Positions 50,747 to 59,963 of a stretch of DNA of 64,000 nucleotides are shown here, one piece after another. Each line of letters opens with the position of its first letter. Position 1 is the stretch's first letter. The notes under the pieces were generated by a model. It was given only the letters and a program-made list of their open reading frames with translations, was not told the origin of the DNA and did no database searches. This DNA comes from DASPPM01 sp052143835. GTDB taxonomy: Bacteria > Pseudomonadota > Alphaproteobacteria > JACZXZ01. The stretch covers positions 10,887-74,886 of the forward strand of contig JBKQRV010000145.1 of the NCBI GenBank assembly GCA_052143835.1, read 5' to 3'. Both the position numbers and the translations under genes were made by a program.

Positions 50747-52908
50747 GCAGTGAAACTGGAACGGAGCCAAGCGCGCCGGAGACACGTCGCGACCCAGTCG
50801 CGACGATGCTGCGGGCGCGCTCCATTGCCGTGATCGGCGCCAGCGCGAAGGAAGACAGCTTCGGCTACAACGTCGTGAATTATCTGACGAGCACCGGCTA
50901 TCACGGTGAGATATACCCAGTAACGCCTCGCTACCAGAGCATCGGGGATCTTCGCTGCTATTCATCGATCGCCGACGCGCCGCAGCCGGTCGATTGCGCC
51001 ATTCTCGCGATCGCGGATCAGCGCCTGGAGGCAGCACTTGAAGCGGCCATCTCAGCAGGTGCGCGCTCTGCCGTGATATTCGGCACGGCGGTCGAAGACG
51101 GTGCCGCCAACCGGAAAATCTTGACGGAACGTTTGGCCGCGATGGGACGCGAGGCGGGAATCGCGATGTGCGGGCCCAATTGCATGGGCTTTCTCAATTT
51201 TATTGATCCCGTCATGGTCGGCGGCTGGCCTTATAAATATCCGCCACCGGCTGGTCATATCGGCTTCGTCACGCATAGCGGATCGTCCTATTCGGCCTTT
51301 GCACTCAATCAGCGCCAGCTGGGAATGAATTACATGATCTCCTCTGGCCTGGAGCTGGTGACGACTGCGGCGGATTACATCCAGTTTCTGACGGCCCAAC
51401 CCGAAACACGCGCGATTGGCTGCATCCTGGAGACGGCGCGCGCACCGGAGAGGTTCCTTGCGGCCCTCGAGGAAGCCGATCGACGCGGCATTCCGATCGT
51501 TGTCCTCAAGCTCGGCCGCTCAGAGCATGGGCGCGCCATGAGCCGCGCCCATAGCGGCGCCCTGGCGGGCACACATGCCGCCTATCGTGCGGTCTTCGAG
51601 AAGCATAACGTCGTCGCAGTCGAAACGCTCGACGAGCTGGCTGATACCCTGGAGGTGCTCGCATGCGGTCGCGTTCCGACGACAGAGGCGATTGGACTTG
51701 CGACTGATTCGGGAGGCGAGCGCTCCATGATCGTGGATCTCGCGACCGATTTTGGTATCAAATTCGCGCCTTTAACCGAGGAGACTACACGCATCTTGAG
51801 TGCAACGCTTGATCCCGGATTGGCCCCAATCAATCCGGTCGATTTGTGGGGGACGGGCCACAATCACGAGCAGATTGCCGAAACTTGCATCCAGGCGCTC
51901 GCAGATGATCCCGGGGTCGGTCAAGTCATTTTTGCTAACAATATGCTTAGCGGACGACCCCTTCTTCGAACCTGGTGCAACGTCATTGAACGTGTGCATG
52001 CCAGAACGGCGAAGCCCGTCATGGCGATGGCCAACCTGACGAGCGCGATCGACCGCAGCGAAGCGGCGCGGTTGCGTTCCGTCGGCATGCCGGTGCTCAT
52101 GGGCACCAGAGCCGGCCTCGTTGCTGTTGCGGCGCTCGCTGAATGGCACAGGCGGCGGCGCGACCGGCGCGCCCAGCAGCTACCCGCTATCGAACTTAAG
52201 GTGGGCGAGCGATGGCGCTCTCGGCTTGCCGGTGGCGGTCCAACCCCCGACTTGGCGGAAGGCCTGCGTCTCGCAAGAGATTTCGGCTGTTGTACCGTCG
52301 AGGACCGAATCGCCGAAACACCGGACCAAGTGATCGCCGCGGCTGAGACCCTGGGCTTTCCTGTGGTCGTGAAGACGTTGGCTGCGGGACTCGATCACAA
52401 ATCCGATCATGGCGGCGTCGCGCTCGGATTGCGGGATACGCAGAGTTTGTCGCGTGCCTATACGGATATGCGCGAGCGACTTGGGCCGAGGGTGCTTGTT
52501 CAGTCGGAAGCCCCACCCGGCAGCGAACTATTTATTGGTATGACATTGGACGAGCAGTTCGGCCCACTAGTTACGATTGGCCTTGGTGGCATTTTCGTCG
52601 AGATACTTAAAGACGTGATCACCTTTCTTCCGCCGATCGGTGTCGAGACCGCATGCGACTATTTGCGTCGCCTGAAGAGTTTTCGTCTACTTGATGGTGC
52701 GCGAGGGCACGCAAAGGCGGATTTGATCGCGGTCGGCGAAATGATTTCGAGATTTAGCGTGCTCGCGGTTTCGCTTGGCGATTGCCTCAAGGAGATGGAT
52801 GTCAATCCTGTCATTGCCGGCCCGTCGGGCGCATGGGCCGTGGATGCACTCGTTATCCCTCGACCGCCGCATGAAGCGGCTTACTCCCACATCGACCGCC
52901 ACGCCTGA
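50743..52908 (+). CDS. NDP-forming acyl-CoA synthetase (fused CoA-binding and ATP-grasp)
   Basis: 721 residues from GTG 50743. Order of domains: CoA-binding (ARSIAVIGASAKEDSFGYNV, about 20-120); succinyl-CoA-ligase-like (GIAMCGPNCMGFLNFIDP, IGFVTHSGSSYSAFALNQRQ, then RAHSGALAGTHAAYRAVFEK with the phospho-His, to about 460); and C-terminal ATP-grasp (ETLGFPVVVKTLAAGLDHKS, TIGLGGIFVEILKDVITFLP, KEMDVNPVIAG). These enzymes interconvert acyl-CoA and acid with NTP synthesis or use. It either activates the substrate or recovers energy from an end product. It is coupled to the hydratase gene. Confidence 0.92.
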   Translation: MSSETGTEPSAPETRRDPVATMLRARSIAVIGASAKEDSFGYNVVNYLTSTGYHGEIYPVTPRYQSIGDLRCYSSIADAPQPVDCAILAIADQRLEAALEAAISAGARSAVIFGTAVEDGAANRKILTERLAAMGREAGIAMCGPNCMGFLNFIDPVMVGGWPYKYPPPAGHIGFVTHSGSSYSAFALNQRQLGMNYMISSGLELVTTAADYIQFLTAQPETRAIGCILETARAPERFLAALEEADRRGIPIVVLKLGRSEHGRAMSRAHSGALAGTHAAYRAVFEKHNVVAVETLDELADTLEVLACGRVPTTEAIGLATDSGGERSMIVDLATDFGIKFAPLTEETTRILSATLDPGLAPINPVDLWGTGHNHEQIAETCIQALADDPGVGQVIFANNMLSGRPLLRTWCNVIERVHARTAKPVMAMANLTSAIDRSEAARLRSVGMPVLMGTRAGLVAVAALAEWHRRRRDRRAQQLPAIELKVGERWRSRLAGGGPTPDLAEGLRLARDFGCCTVEDRIAETPDQVIAAAETLGFPVVVKTLAAGLDHKSDHGGVALGLRDTQSLSRAYTDMRERLGPRVLVQSEAPPGSELFIGMTLDEQFGPLVTIGLGGIFVEILKDVITFLPPIGVETACDYLRRLKSFRLLDGARGHAKADLIAVGEMISRFSVLAVSLGDCLKEMDVNPVIAGPSGAWAVDALVIPRPPHEAAYSHIDRHA

Positions 52909-53028
52909 AAGACGCCCACCATGACCTCGAGCGCATCGAGAACCGAAATACTGGCCTGCAATTTTGCGTCACGCTGCGCGAAGATGTGAATCAAGGCACC
53001 GCTGTCGCGGCGCGCAGTGGCCCACAGG

Positions 53029-54015
53029 TCATTGGCCGACCGGCGTCGCATTGACCGCGAGGCTCGGCCGTTGCGGATAGATTCGGCGATACACTGAGCG
53101 TTGATAGTCGCCACTGATGAACGGGGTAAAATCTGCAGGCGCATCGCTGAAGAGCGGCTTGACGACCGTATCGTAATTGGGGTTGACGAAGAGCGGGATC
53201 GAATAGCGGTCGCGGCCATAGCGGTTGATTACCCGATGGGGCGTGGACGAGAATCGGCCGTTCGTCCAGATCTGCATGATATTGCCGAGGTTAATCACAT
53301 AAGCGCCCCTAATCGGCGGCACGACCACCCATTCGCCACTCTTGTTGAGGATCTCGAGCCCACCGACGTCATCTTGCCAGAGAATGGTGAAGGCCCCGGA
53401 ATCCGAATGACCGACCACACCGATCTCCTTGACGTGCTCCGGCGCATCCTGCGCCGGGTAGTGATTGAGCTTCAGCATCATCATGGGGTCGTTGAACATC
53501 GGCGCGAAGAAATCGTGCGAAAGTTCGAGCGCTGCAGCAAAGCCGGGTAACATGGCTCGCGCGAGCTGCTCGACCACGACGAAGTAGTCCAGCATCGCGC
53601 GCTTGAAACCCGGCATCCCCTGCGGCCATTGATTAGGGCCATACATCGGGCAAGTGTCACTTAGGGGGCGCTCATGGAAAATAATAAAGGCTTCCTGTAG
53701 ATTGTCGCCCTCGTCGATCTCGCCCTTATATTTGAGCGGCAAGTAGCCGCGGAACTGCCGGGAATTCTCGATCGCCACCTTCAGCCTGTCCTCGAGGGGT
53801 TGCGCGAAGAATCGCGCAGCCTCGTCGATCAGCCGCTCGAGAGCATCACGGGGTACTCCATGGTTGATCACCTGGATGAAACCGACCTCGCTGCATGCCT
53901 TTGCAAGCGCGGCAACCGTACCGCGCGCGTGGGTAAGACCGCCTTTCATCAGTGGTCCGATATCCACCACGGGGACTTCCGAGAAATCCAGGCGGCGTGA
54001 TGGTGGCATCGTCAT
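53029..54015 (-). CDS. 2-Oxoglutarate/Fe(II)-dependent oxygenase, isopenicillin N synthase family
   Basis: 328 residues from ATG 54015 with GAGGGAAG upstream. The DIOX N-terminal region is VPVVDIGPLMKGG and VGFIQVINHGVPRDALERLI. The jelly-roll core has GVVGHSDSGAFTILWQDDVG (His-x-Asp iron ligands), GAYVINLGNIMQIWTNGRFS and STPHRVINRYGRDRYSIPLF with the distal His and the Arg-x-Ser that binds the 2-oxoglutarate carboxylate. All cofactor residues are present, so it should hydroxylate or desaturate a small substrate. It is convergent with the synthetase gene and divergent from a PECR-like reductase. Confidence 0.92.
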   Translation of the reverse strand: MTMPPSRRLDFSEVPVVDIGPLMKGGLTHARGTVAALAKACSEVGFIQVINHGVPRDALERLIDEAARFFAQPLEDRLKVAIENSRQFRGYLPLKYKGEIDEGDNLQEAFIIFHERPLSDTCPMYGPNQWPQGMPGFKRAMLDYFVVVEQLARAMLPGFAAALELSHDFFAPMFNDPMMMLKLNHYPAQDAPEHVKEIGVVGHSDSGAFTILWQDDVGGLEILNKSGEWVVVPPIRGAYVINLGNIMQIWTNGRFSSTPHRVINRYGRDRYSIPLFVNPNYDTVVKPLFSDAPADFTPFISGDYQRSVYRRIYPQRPSLAVNATPVGQ

Positions 54016-54350
54016 TTTGCGCTTCCCTCGATCGATTGCAGTCGAGGAGGCGTAGGCTGATCGCGCCAGTTTAATCCAATAATATGCCTCGACAAGTGCG
54101 TTGTAAGTGCGCTGCATGGTAAGCGCTGTTCTGGCGCTACCGAGACATCTCCGCTGCCAGATCTCGCAAGGGCGTCGCCGGCGGCCGGTCGAGTACGATT
54201 TCGAGGGTGGCCCCCCGCCGCTCGATCCGGACTCCCTCAACGTTCATTTTTCGGTTTCCTCTGATCGATCGCGTCGCGCTATCGACATACCGGGTGTGGT
54301 TAGTTCATCATACCCACAAGTAACCGCTTAAGTGAGACAGGTTTTCGCGC
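54016..54350. other. Divergent regulatory region
   Basis: About 335 bases between the oxygenase (minus) and the PECR-like reductase (plus), presumably with promoters for both. I see no TTGTATACCAA-type site and no recognisable gene. Confidence 0.4.
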
Positions 54351-55172
54351 ATGAACTCAGCCAGCATCTTCGCTCCCGGTCTTTTTGCCGGCTGCAAGGT
54401 CCTCGTGACGGGTGGTGGTACGGGCATCGGATTCGCGATCGCGAGCGAGTTCGGTGGCCTCGGGGCTTCGGTCGTGATTGCGGGCCGGACCGTCGAGACG
54501 CTCGAGAAGGCAGCCGGAATCCTAGCGAGCCGGGGGATTGCCGCCTCCGCGCTACCGCTCAACATCCGCAAAGAGGGAGAGGTCGCCGGACTGTTCGACC
54601 AGCTCGAGCGGCTTGCACTCTTTCCCGATATTCTAGTTAATAACGCCGGCGGTCAGTTTGCCAGGCAAGCGCTGGACATCTCGGCCAACGGATTCCGCGC
54701 GGTGGTCGATCTCAATCTCAATGGAACTTGGCACATGTGCCAGGCCTTCGCCACCCGCGCAGTAGCGCGCGGATCCGGCGGCACCATCATCAACATCGTC
54801 TTGTCGGCCGAGTCCGGATCGCCCGGCTTCGCCCATTCGGCTGCCGCTCGTGCGGGGGTAATCAATCTCACCAAGACGCTAGCGATCGAATGGGCACGCC
54901 ACGGCATCCGCGTCAATGCCGTCGCTCCTGGCACGATCGAAACGGCCGCGCTAGAGCAATATCACAAGGCGAACACCCGGGCTGCGATTGCTCGCCTGCC
55001 CGTAAAGCGCATAGGGAGGCCCTTGGAAGTTGCTTGGGCCGTAGCCTTTCTCGCCTCGCGCGGCGGCGAATACATTACCGGCGCAACGCTTTTTGTTGAC
55101 GGCGGCAAGCATCTGGCAGGGTCAGTCGGCATTGCCGACGATCCCACTTTGGCGGAGGAGGAACCGCAATGA
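54351..55172 (+). CDS. PECR/DECR-like short-chain reductase, paralogue of 30826-31671
   Basis: 273 residues. LFAGCKVLVTGGGTGIGFAI and NNAGGQFARQALDISANGFR are followed by GFAHSAAARAGVINLTKTLA and IEWARHGIRVNAVAPGTIET. As in the other copy, the SDR Tyr is replaced (His-Ser-Ala-Ala-Ala-Arg), a pattern almost identical to human PECR (HSGAARAGV). It is therefore probably an NADPH-dependent trans-2-enoyl-CoA reductase rather than an alcohol dehydrogenase. It lies divergent from the oxygenase gene and ends in an ATGA overlap with a broken small frame. Confidence 0.87.
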   Translation: MNSASIFAPGLFAGCKVLVTGGGTGIGFAIASEFGGLGASVVIAGRTVETLEKAAGILASRGIAASALPLNIRKEGEVAGLFDQLERLALFPDILVNNAGGQFARQALDISANGFRAVVDLNLNGTWHMCQAFATRAVARGSGGTIINIVLSAESGSPGFAHSAAARAGVINLTKTLAIEWARHGIRVNAVAPGTIETAALEQYHKANTRAAIARLPVKRIGRPLEVAWAVAFLASRGGEYITGATLFVDGGKHLAGSVGIADDPTLAEEEPQ

Positions 55173-55312
55173 GCGCCGACGGGTTTTGGATGGCCCGCGG
55201 CGTGTTCATGAACCCAATGGGGACGAAGCTCTACCTCTCGATCTCCTATGATTGAAGCATATGCAAAGCCTTCTACGAGCGTTTCAACGACGCGCTCGGC
55301 GAGATCGGATAG
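55169..55312 (+). pseudogene. Possible broken small gene
   Basis: ATG 55169 overlaps the reductase stop (ATGA) and GGAGGAGG lies just upstream, as for a real coupled gene. The frame reads MNPMGTKLYLSISYD, then TGA, then continues in frame as SICKAFYERFNDALGEIG to a second stop. The first 28 residues could also be a peptide in their own right. I do not recognise the family. The start signals favour a former or very small gene. Confidence 0.35.
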
Positions 55313-55755
55313 CTAGGTCGCCGTAACTCGAGATCGCGTGCCATCGGGCGCGCGCGCTCTCGGCCTCTTAATTGAGGGCGCCGGCCGCGGCCGTTTCTTC
55401 GGACTTGTGATCGCCCTTGAAGCATTGAGCCGCCGCTCTGTCGAAAGAATTGGCGCGCTCTGAGGATTCGAATTTCCGACCCGAAACTTAGAAGGCGTAT
55501 CTGTCGCCGGCGTCTCCCAGCACAAGAACTGCGTTGCGCTCGACGCAGTGCCCGGCCATGCAAAGGGCCATCGCAATCGACTCAGTATGAAATGGGCCTT
55601 TCGCACTCAGTTACCATTTTTAGTCCTTCACCGGCCCGGAAATCGCTTGTGTGCGGTACCGAGTAGGCGGTGCTCCCCTTGTACTGTGATATGATGAGGC
55701 GATCCTAGACGCGGACGCATCAGACCGCGCAACCTACCTCCGGAAGGACCATGCA
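55313..55755. other. Intergenic region with repeat P, no gene recognised
   Basis: Open frames on the minus strand (55273-55606) have no family signature. The right end is the leader of the amidohydrolase gene, with GGAAGGACC before its ATG. Confidence 0.4.
55579..55613. repeat. Dispersed imperfect palindrome P, copy d
   Basis: GACTCAGTATGAAATGG runs into GCCTTTCGCACTCAGTTA, the most symmetric copy. A CCGGCCCGGAAA block follows at 55631, comparable to CCGATCGGGAAA after the copies at 13158 and 35358. Confidence 0.6.
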
Positions 55756-57003
55756 ATGCCGGATATCCTCCTCAACAATCTCCGCCTGCTCGACCCGCGC
55801 GACTTAAGCGTCAAAGCCGGCTTCAAGGTCCTGGTCCGCGACAATCTCATCCAGGAAGTGACAGAAAGCCGCGTCACGGCGAAGAAGGTGGATACCCTCG
55901 ATCTCGGCGGACGGTTGCTAATGCCCGGTTTGATCGATTGCCACGTGCATATCACCGCGACCCATGTGAGCACAGGACTCCATGCCAACATGCAGGCCCC
56001 GTCATCGCTGGTGACGGCCATGGCATTGAAGAACCTCGAAGCGATGGCGTTGCGCGGCTTCACCTCGGTGCGTGACGCCGGCGGCGCCGATCTTGGGCAC
56101 AAGACCGCAATCGACAAGGGGCTATTCCCCGGTGCGCGGCTCTTCATTTCTGGGCGCGCGATCAGCCAGACCGGCGGGCATGGCGACTTTCGGGAACGTA
56201 TCGACAGCTGCGATCCTTGCGCCTGCGGCTGTGCCCATCTCTTCAATGGCATCGGCCGCATCGCCGACGGGATCCCGGAGGTTCGGCGCGCGGCGCGCGA
56301 CGAGATCAGATTGGGCGCCGACCAGCTCAAAGTGATGGCCTCAGGCGGCGTCGCCTCCGCAGCCGACCCGATTCACTTTCTCCAATATGCGCAAGACGAG
56401 CTCGAGGCGCTGGTCGACGAGGCCCGGCGGGCGAGCACCTACGTGATGGCCCACGCCTATACGTCCGCCGCGATCAAGCGCGCGATCGAGGCTGGCGTGC
56501 GCACGATCGAGCACGGCAATTTGCTGGACGGCGCGACCGCCCGGCTGATGGCGAAGAAAGGCGCCTATCTGGTGCCGACCCTGGTTACCTTTGAAGCTCT
56601 TTCCAAGCACGGACGGGCCATGGGATTTCCGGAGGAAAGCCTGGCCAAGCTCGCCAATGTGGTCGCGGTGGGAACCCAATCGCTCAAGATAGCCAAGGCA
56701 GCGGGGGTCAAAATGGCGATCGGCACCGATCTTCTCGGTGAGCTGCAGCGCTATCAATCCGACGAGTTCCGAATTCGTGGCGCGGTGCTTTCACCCGGCG
56801 AGCTCGTCCGGAGTGCCACGCTGGTAGGTGCCGAGGTCCTCCTGCGGGAAGGCAAGCTCGGCGTGGTGGCGCCGGGAGCCCTGGCCGACATGATCGCGCT
56901 GGACGGCAATCCGCTCGAGGATATCGCGGTTCTCGTCGGCCAGGGCGAACGGATTCCGCTCGTGATGCGGGATGGACGGGTGCTGAAGAACAGGTTAGGC
57001 TGA
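55756..57003 (+). CDS. Metal-dependent amidohydrolase, prolidase/imidazolonepropionase-like
   Basis: 415 residues. The small composite beta domain flanks a TIM barrel with an intact binuclear site: LMPGLIDCHVHITATHV (HxH), GADQLKVMASGGVASAADP (the carboxylated Lys), TYVMAHAYTSAAIKRAIEAG (His), VRTIEHGNLLDGATARLMAK (His) and VKMAIGTDLLGE (Asp). This is the pattern of the Xaa-Pro/Xaa-Arg dipeptidases of subtype I amidohydrolases. GGAAGGACC supports the start. It precedes a frameshifted cysteine hydrolase and a Liv-type importer with an M19 protein, suggesting use of N-acylated or dipeptide compounds. Confidence 0.9.
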   Translation: MPDILLNNLRLLDPRDLSVKAGFKVLVRDNLIQEVTESRVTAKKVDTLDLGGRLLMPGLIDCHVHITATHVSTGLHANMQAPSSLVTAMALKNLEAMALRGFTSVRDAGGADLGHKTAIDKGLFPGARLFISGRAISQTGGHGDFRERIDSCDPCACGCAHLFNGIGRIADGIPEVRRAARDEIRLGADQLKVMASGGVASAADPIHFLQYAQDELEALVDEARRASTYVMAHAYTSAAIKRAIEAGVRTIEHGNLLDGATARLMAKKGAYLVPTLVTFEALSKHGRAMGFPEESLAKLANVVAVGTQSLKIAKAAGVKMAIGTDLLGELQRYQSDEFRIRGAVLSPGELVRSATLVGAEVLLREGKLGVVAPGALADMIALDGNPLEDIAVLVGQGERIPLVMRDGRVLKNRLG

Positions 57004-57136
57004 ATTTCACCGCAGGCTGGACGCTTCATGTCGCGATAGTTTGGACGTCTGGTTCTTGCCGCCGCAACCTACCTTCCTGATGGGGGGCTTGGTGTCAGCA
57101 TCTCGGAAGCGGGCATCGAAACGTAAGTAGGCTTGG

Positions 57137-57785
57137 ATGTCGAATGGCGTGGCGGAGCGAGATTATTCGGAGCACAGCTATGGGGCGACGGACGCCGGCT
57201 TCGGCGTGCGGCCCGACGGTGTCGTCACCGAGTATCAGAAGGCATTCACTGATCCGAAATATCCCCTGCGCGGCACGCGGCTGGTCATGCGTGGGCTCAA
57301 GAATACCAGCCGCCTGTTGCAGCTGGCGCAGCAATAAGGTTTTCCGGTTGCGGTCTTCAATACCGCGTAGATGGAGTACGCGCGATGTACCACATTGGAA
57401 CGTCGGCACGGTGCAGGCGGATTTCATATATGGTCACCCCTTGACCGAACTCGATCCGCGCATCTACGACTCCGACTACGATGTCGCGCTTTGCGAGACG
57501 AGCCCGTCCATATTCTTCCAGACGCCCGTCGTGCATTTCTTCGTCAAGGAGCACGTCGATACGGTTATCATCACGGGCTGCATCACGAGCGGCTGCGTGC
57601 TCGCCTCCACGGCCGACTCATTCCAATGGAGCTTCCGCACGATCGTGCCAGAGGATTGCGGCGACCATGAGGAGGGACCCCCATCGCGAAAATCTGCGCG
57701 ACGTGGGCCGCCGGTGTACGCCGACATTTCGAGCGCTGATGCGGTGATGGCCTATTTCGAGGAGACGCGCAGCCGCAACAGCTAG
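57137..57785 (+). pseudogene. Isochorismatase-family cysteine hydrolase, frameshifted
   Basis: Pieces in different frames reconstruct one protein: VAERDYSEHSYGATDAGFGV and FTDPKYPLRGTRLVMRGLKN, stop; GFPVAVFNTA, stop; HWNVGTVQADFIYGHPLTEL, DVALCETSPSIFFQTPVVHF, and HVDTVIITGCITSGCVLAST with the catalytic Cys. IVPEDCGDHEEGP then shifts to HRENLRDVGRR and back to VYADISSADAVMAYFEETR. The protein resembles N-carbamoylsarcosine amidase-like hydrolases. At least four lesions (two stops, several shifts) make it non-functional unless they are assembly errors. Confidence 0.8.
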
Positions 57786-57862
57786 TCGCCAAACCGTCGG
57801 CTGCGCTCGCTCGCCATCCAGCTCATTACGAGGCGACAGGGAACCGCGACAGGGAGCTCACC

Positions 57863-59050
57863 ATGTGGAACACGACCAGACGCCTAGCCTTCGCCGCCTT
57901 CGCTACCGCGGCGCTTGCAGCCACCGCCCAGGCCGCCGGTGACGCCACCGGCGTCACCGATACCACGATCAAGATCGGCATCCCGGGGCCACTGACAGGC
58001 CCGAATTCGAGCTTCGGCGCCGCCGCCTACGGCGTGCAGGCGGTCTACGACTACTACAATGCCCAAGGCGGGGTGAACGGGCGGAAATTCGATGTCATCC
58101 TCGGCGACACGGCCTGCAACGAGGCCAAGGGCGTGGCCGTGGCCAAGAAGATGATCTCCCAGGACAAGGTGTTCCTGATCAACGGCGGCATCTGCAGTGG
58201 CGTTGGCTTAGCCATGCGGCCGATCATCGCCGAGGCGGGAGTGCCCTGGGTCATCTCGACCGCCGCGAATCAGAATATCTCGCTGCCGCTCGTGCCCACG
58301 ATCTTCCAAGCCATCCAGACCAGCCTCGACGTTGGCGTCTCGATGGCGAAGTTCGCGCTCTCCAAGCCGGGAGTGCAAAAGATCGCGATCATCGAGCATA
58401 CCAACGAATGGTCGAAGGGCTACCGTGATCCGGCGGTGGAATATCTCAAAAGCTTGAATCTAACGCCGGCGGTCGAGGTGACGCTCGAGCGCGGCCAGAC
58501 CGACGCCACCTCGCAAGTCTTGAAGCTCAAGGAGGTCAAGCCCGACTTCGTGCTGGTGATCCTCTACGAGCCCGAGCTCGCGATCTTCCTGCGCGACGCC
58601 CATAAATATGCCCTCGGCATCCCGATGGTGGGCTCCCTCGGCGCCGGCTTCGAGAGCACCGAGAAGCGCGTGGGCGGCCCTGAGGGCATGAAGGACTTTT
58701 ATATGGCCTTTCAATACAAGGGGTTGACAGACGGGCCTCGCCTTAAGAAATGGCATGACATCATCGCGAAGTATCTGCCGAGCGGAGAGAAGATCACCGA
58801 CTTCTCTTTCTACGGCCCTGGCAGCGCCATCGCCGTCGTCCATGTAATTCAGTCCCTTGGCAAGGACGTGACGCGGGAGCGTTTCGTGGCCGCGATGGAC
58901 AAGCTCCAAAACTTCGATACCGAGATCCTGGCCGGAACGCTGAACTTCTCGCCCACCAACCATCTGGGCGCGAAGGTGATGTATACGATCGGCTATGATG
59001 ACGCCGGCAAGCTCTCGGTCTATTCCGCTTGGGGGAAGAAGGAAGAATAG
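57863..59050 (+). CDS. Periplasmic Leu/Ile/Val-type substrate-binding protein (LivJ-like)
   Basis: 395 residues with a signal peptide ending near ATAQAA. DTTIKIGIPGPLTGPNSSFG, VNGRKFDVILGDTACNEAKG, FLINGGICSGVGLAMRPIIA, IIEHTNEWSKGYRDPAVEYL and SFYGPGSAIAVVHVIQSLG are ordered blocks of the family. AGGGAG precedes the ATG. It is first in a complete importer operon (binding protein, LivH, LivM, LivG, LivF) followed by an M19 dipeptidase-like gene. The ligand is unknown. Confidence 0.93.
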   Translation: MWNTTRRLAFAAFATAALAATAQAAGDATGVTDTTIKIGIPGPLTGPNSSFGAAAYGVQAVYDYYNAQGGVNGRKFDVILGDTACNEAKGVAVAKKMISQDKVFLINGGICSGVGLAMRPIIAEAGVPWVISTAANQNISLPLVPTIFQAIQTSLDVGVSMAKFALSKPGVQKIAIIEHTNEWSKGYRDPAVEYLKSLNLTPAVEVTLERGQTDATSQVLKLKEVKPDFVLVILYEPELAIFLRDAHKYALGIPMVGSLGAGFESTEKRVGGPEGMKDFYMAFQYKGLTDGPRLKKWHDIIAKYLPSGEKITDFSFYGPGSAIAVVHVIQSLGKDVTRERFVAAMDKLQNFDTEILAGTLNFSPTNHLGAKVMYTIGYDDAGKLSVYSAWGKKEE

Positions 59051-59085
59051 CCAGAGCGCACAAGCTCATTCGGACGCCCTGACGC

Positions 59086-59955
59086 ATGCTGGCACAGCTC
59101 ATCCTGAGCGGGATTTCACAGGGCTGCCTCTATGCGCTCATGGCGCTTGCCATGACGGTGGTCTATCGCGCGACGACGGTCGTCAATTTCGGCCACGGCG
59201 ATCTGCTGATGGCCGGCGCCTTCACGGTCTATGTTCTGGTAATTTTCCTGAAGTTCGCCTTCATTTTCGCGGCGTTAATCGCGCTCGGCGCTCTCTTTCT
59301 GTTCGGCCTCGCCATCCAGCGCGGCTTGATCCAGCCCATCCTGCGCGGGCCCCATCTCTCCCTCGCCATGATGGCAATCGCCATTGGTTATTTCGTGCGC
59401 GGCGTCGCCCGCATCTTCTGGGGCCGCGAAGTGCTGCCCTTTCCCCGGATTTATCCGGATCGCAGCTTCTTTCTCGGCCCCGTCGTGCTCAACAGTAGCG
59501 ACCTCATCGTCACTGGCTCGGTCGTGGTTCTGCTGCTCCTGCTCTGGTGGTTATTCACTGCGACTTCAGTCGGCAAGACGGCCCAGGCGATCTTCCAATC
59601 GCAGCAGGGTGCGGCCCTTGTCGGCATCAATGTCGGCGCCTTTCACGGCGCCATGTGGGGCGTTGGCGCCGCCATGGCGGCCCTCGGAGGCATCCTGATC
59701 GCGCCGGTAACGCTACTCTATCCCGACATGTCGGCCGCGACCCTCATCCGCGGCTTCGCGGCCATGACACTCGGCGGTTTCGGATCCTTCCCGGGTGCCG
59801 TCGCGGGCGGGCTGATGCTCGGCGTGGCGGAGCTCCTGGTTGGCGGCTATGTCGGCTCTAGCTATATCGACATCACGGCCTATCTCGCGATCATCCTCGT
59901 ACTTCTCGTCCGCCCGGCGGGCCTGTTCGGCCGGCTGGCGCTGGTACGCGTATAG
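59086..59955 (+). CDS. livH: Branched-chain amino acid-type ABC permease LivH
   Basis: 289 residues, the usual length. LILSGISQGCLYALMALAMT, YRATTVVNFGHGDLLMAGAF, KTAQAIFQSQQGAALVGINV, GAFHGAMWGVGAAMAALGGI and FAAMTLGGFGSFPGAVAGGL are the conserved LivH segments with about eight hydrophobic helices. It lies 35 bases after the binding-protein gene and 8 bases before livM. Confidence 0.95.
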   Translation: MLAQLILSGISQGCLYALMALAMTVVYRATTVVNFGHGDLLMAGAFTVYVLVIFLKFAFIFAALIALGALFLFGLAIQRGLIQPILRGPHLSLAMMAIAIGYFVRGVARIFWGREVLPFPRIYPDRSFFLGPVVLNSSDLIVTGSVVVLLLLLWWLFTATSVGKTAQAIFQSQQGAALVGINVGAFHGAMWGVGAAMAALGGILIAPVTLLYPDMSAATLIRGFAAMTLGGFGSFPGAVAGGLMLGVAELLVGGYVGSSYIDITAYLAIILVLLVRPAGLFGRLALVRV

Positions 59956-59963
59956 GTAGGGCC

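Noticed and set aside
52881..53219. Minus-strand frame overlapping the 3-prime ends of the synthetase and oxygenase genes
   Set aside because: It overlaps both real genes in another frame and shows no domain.
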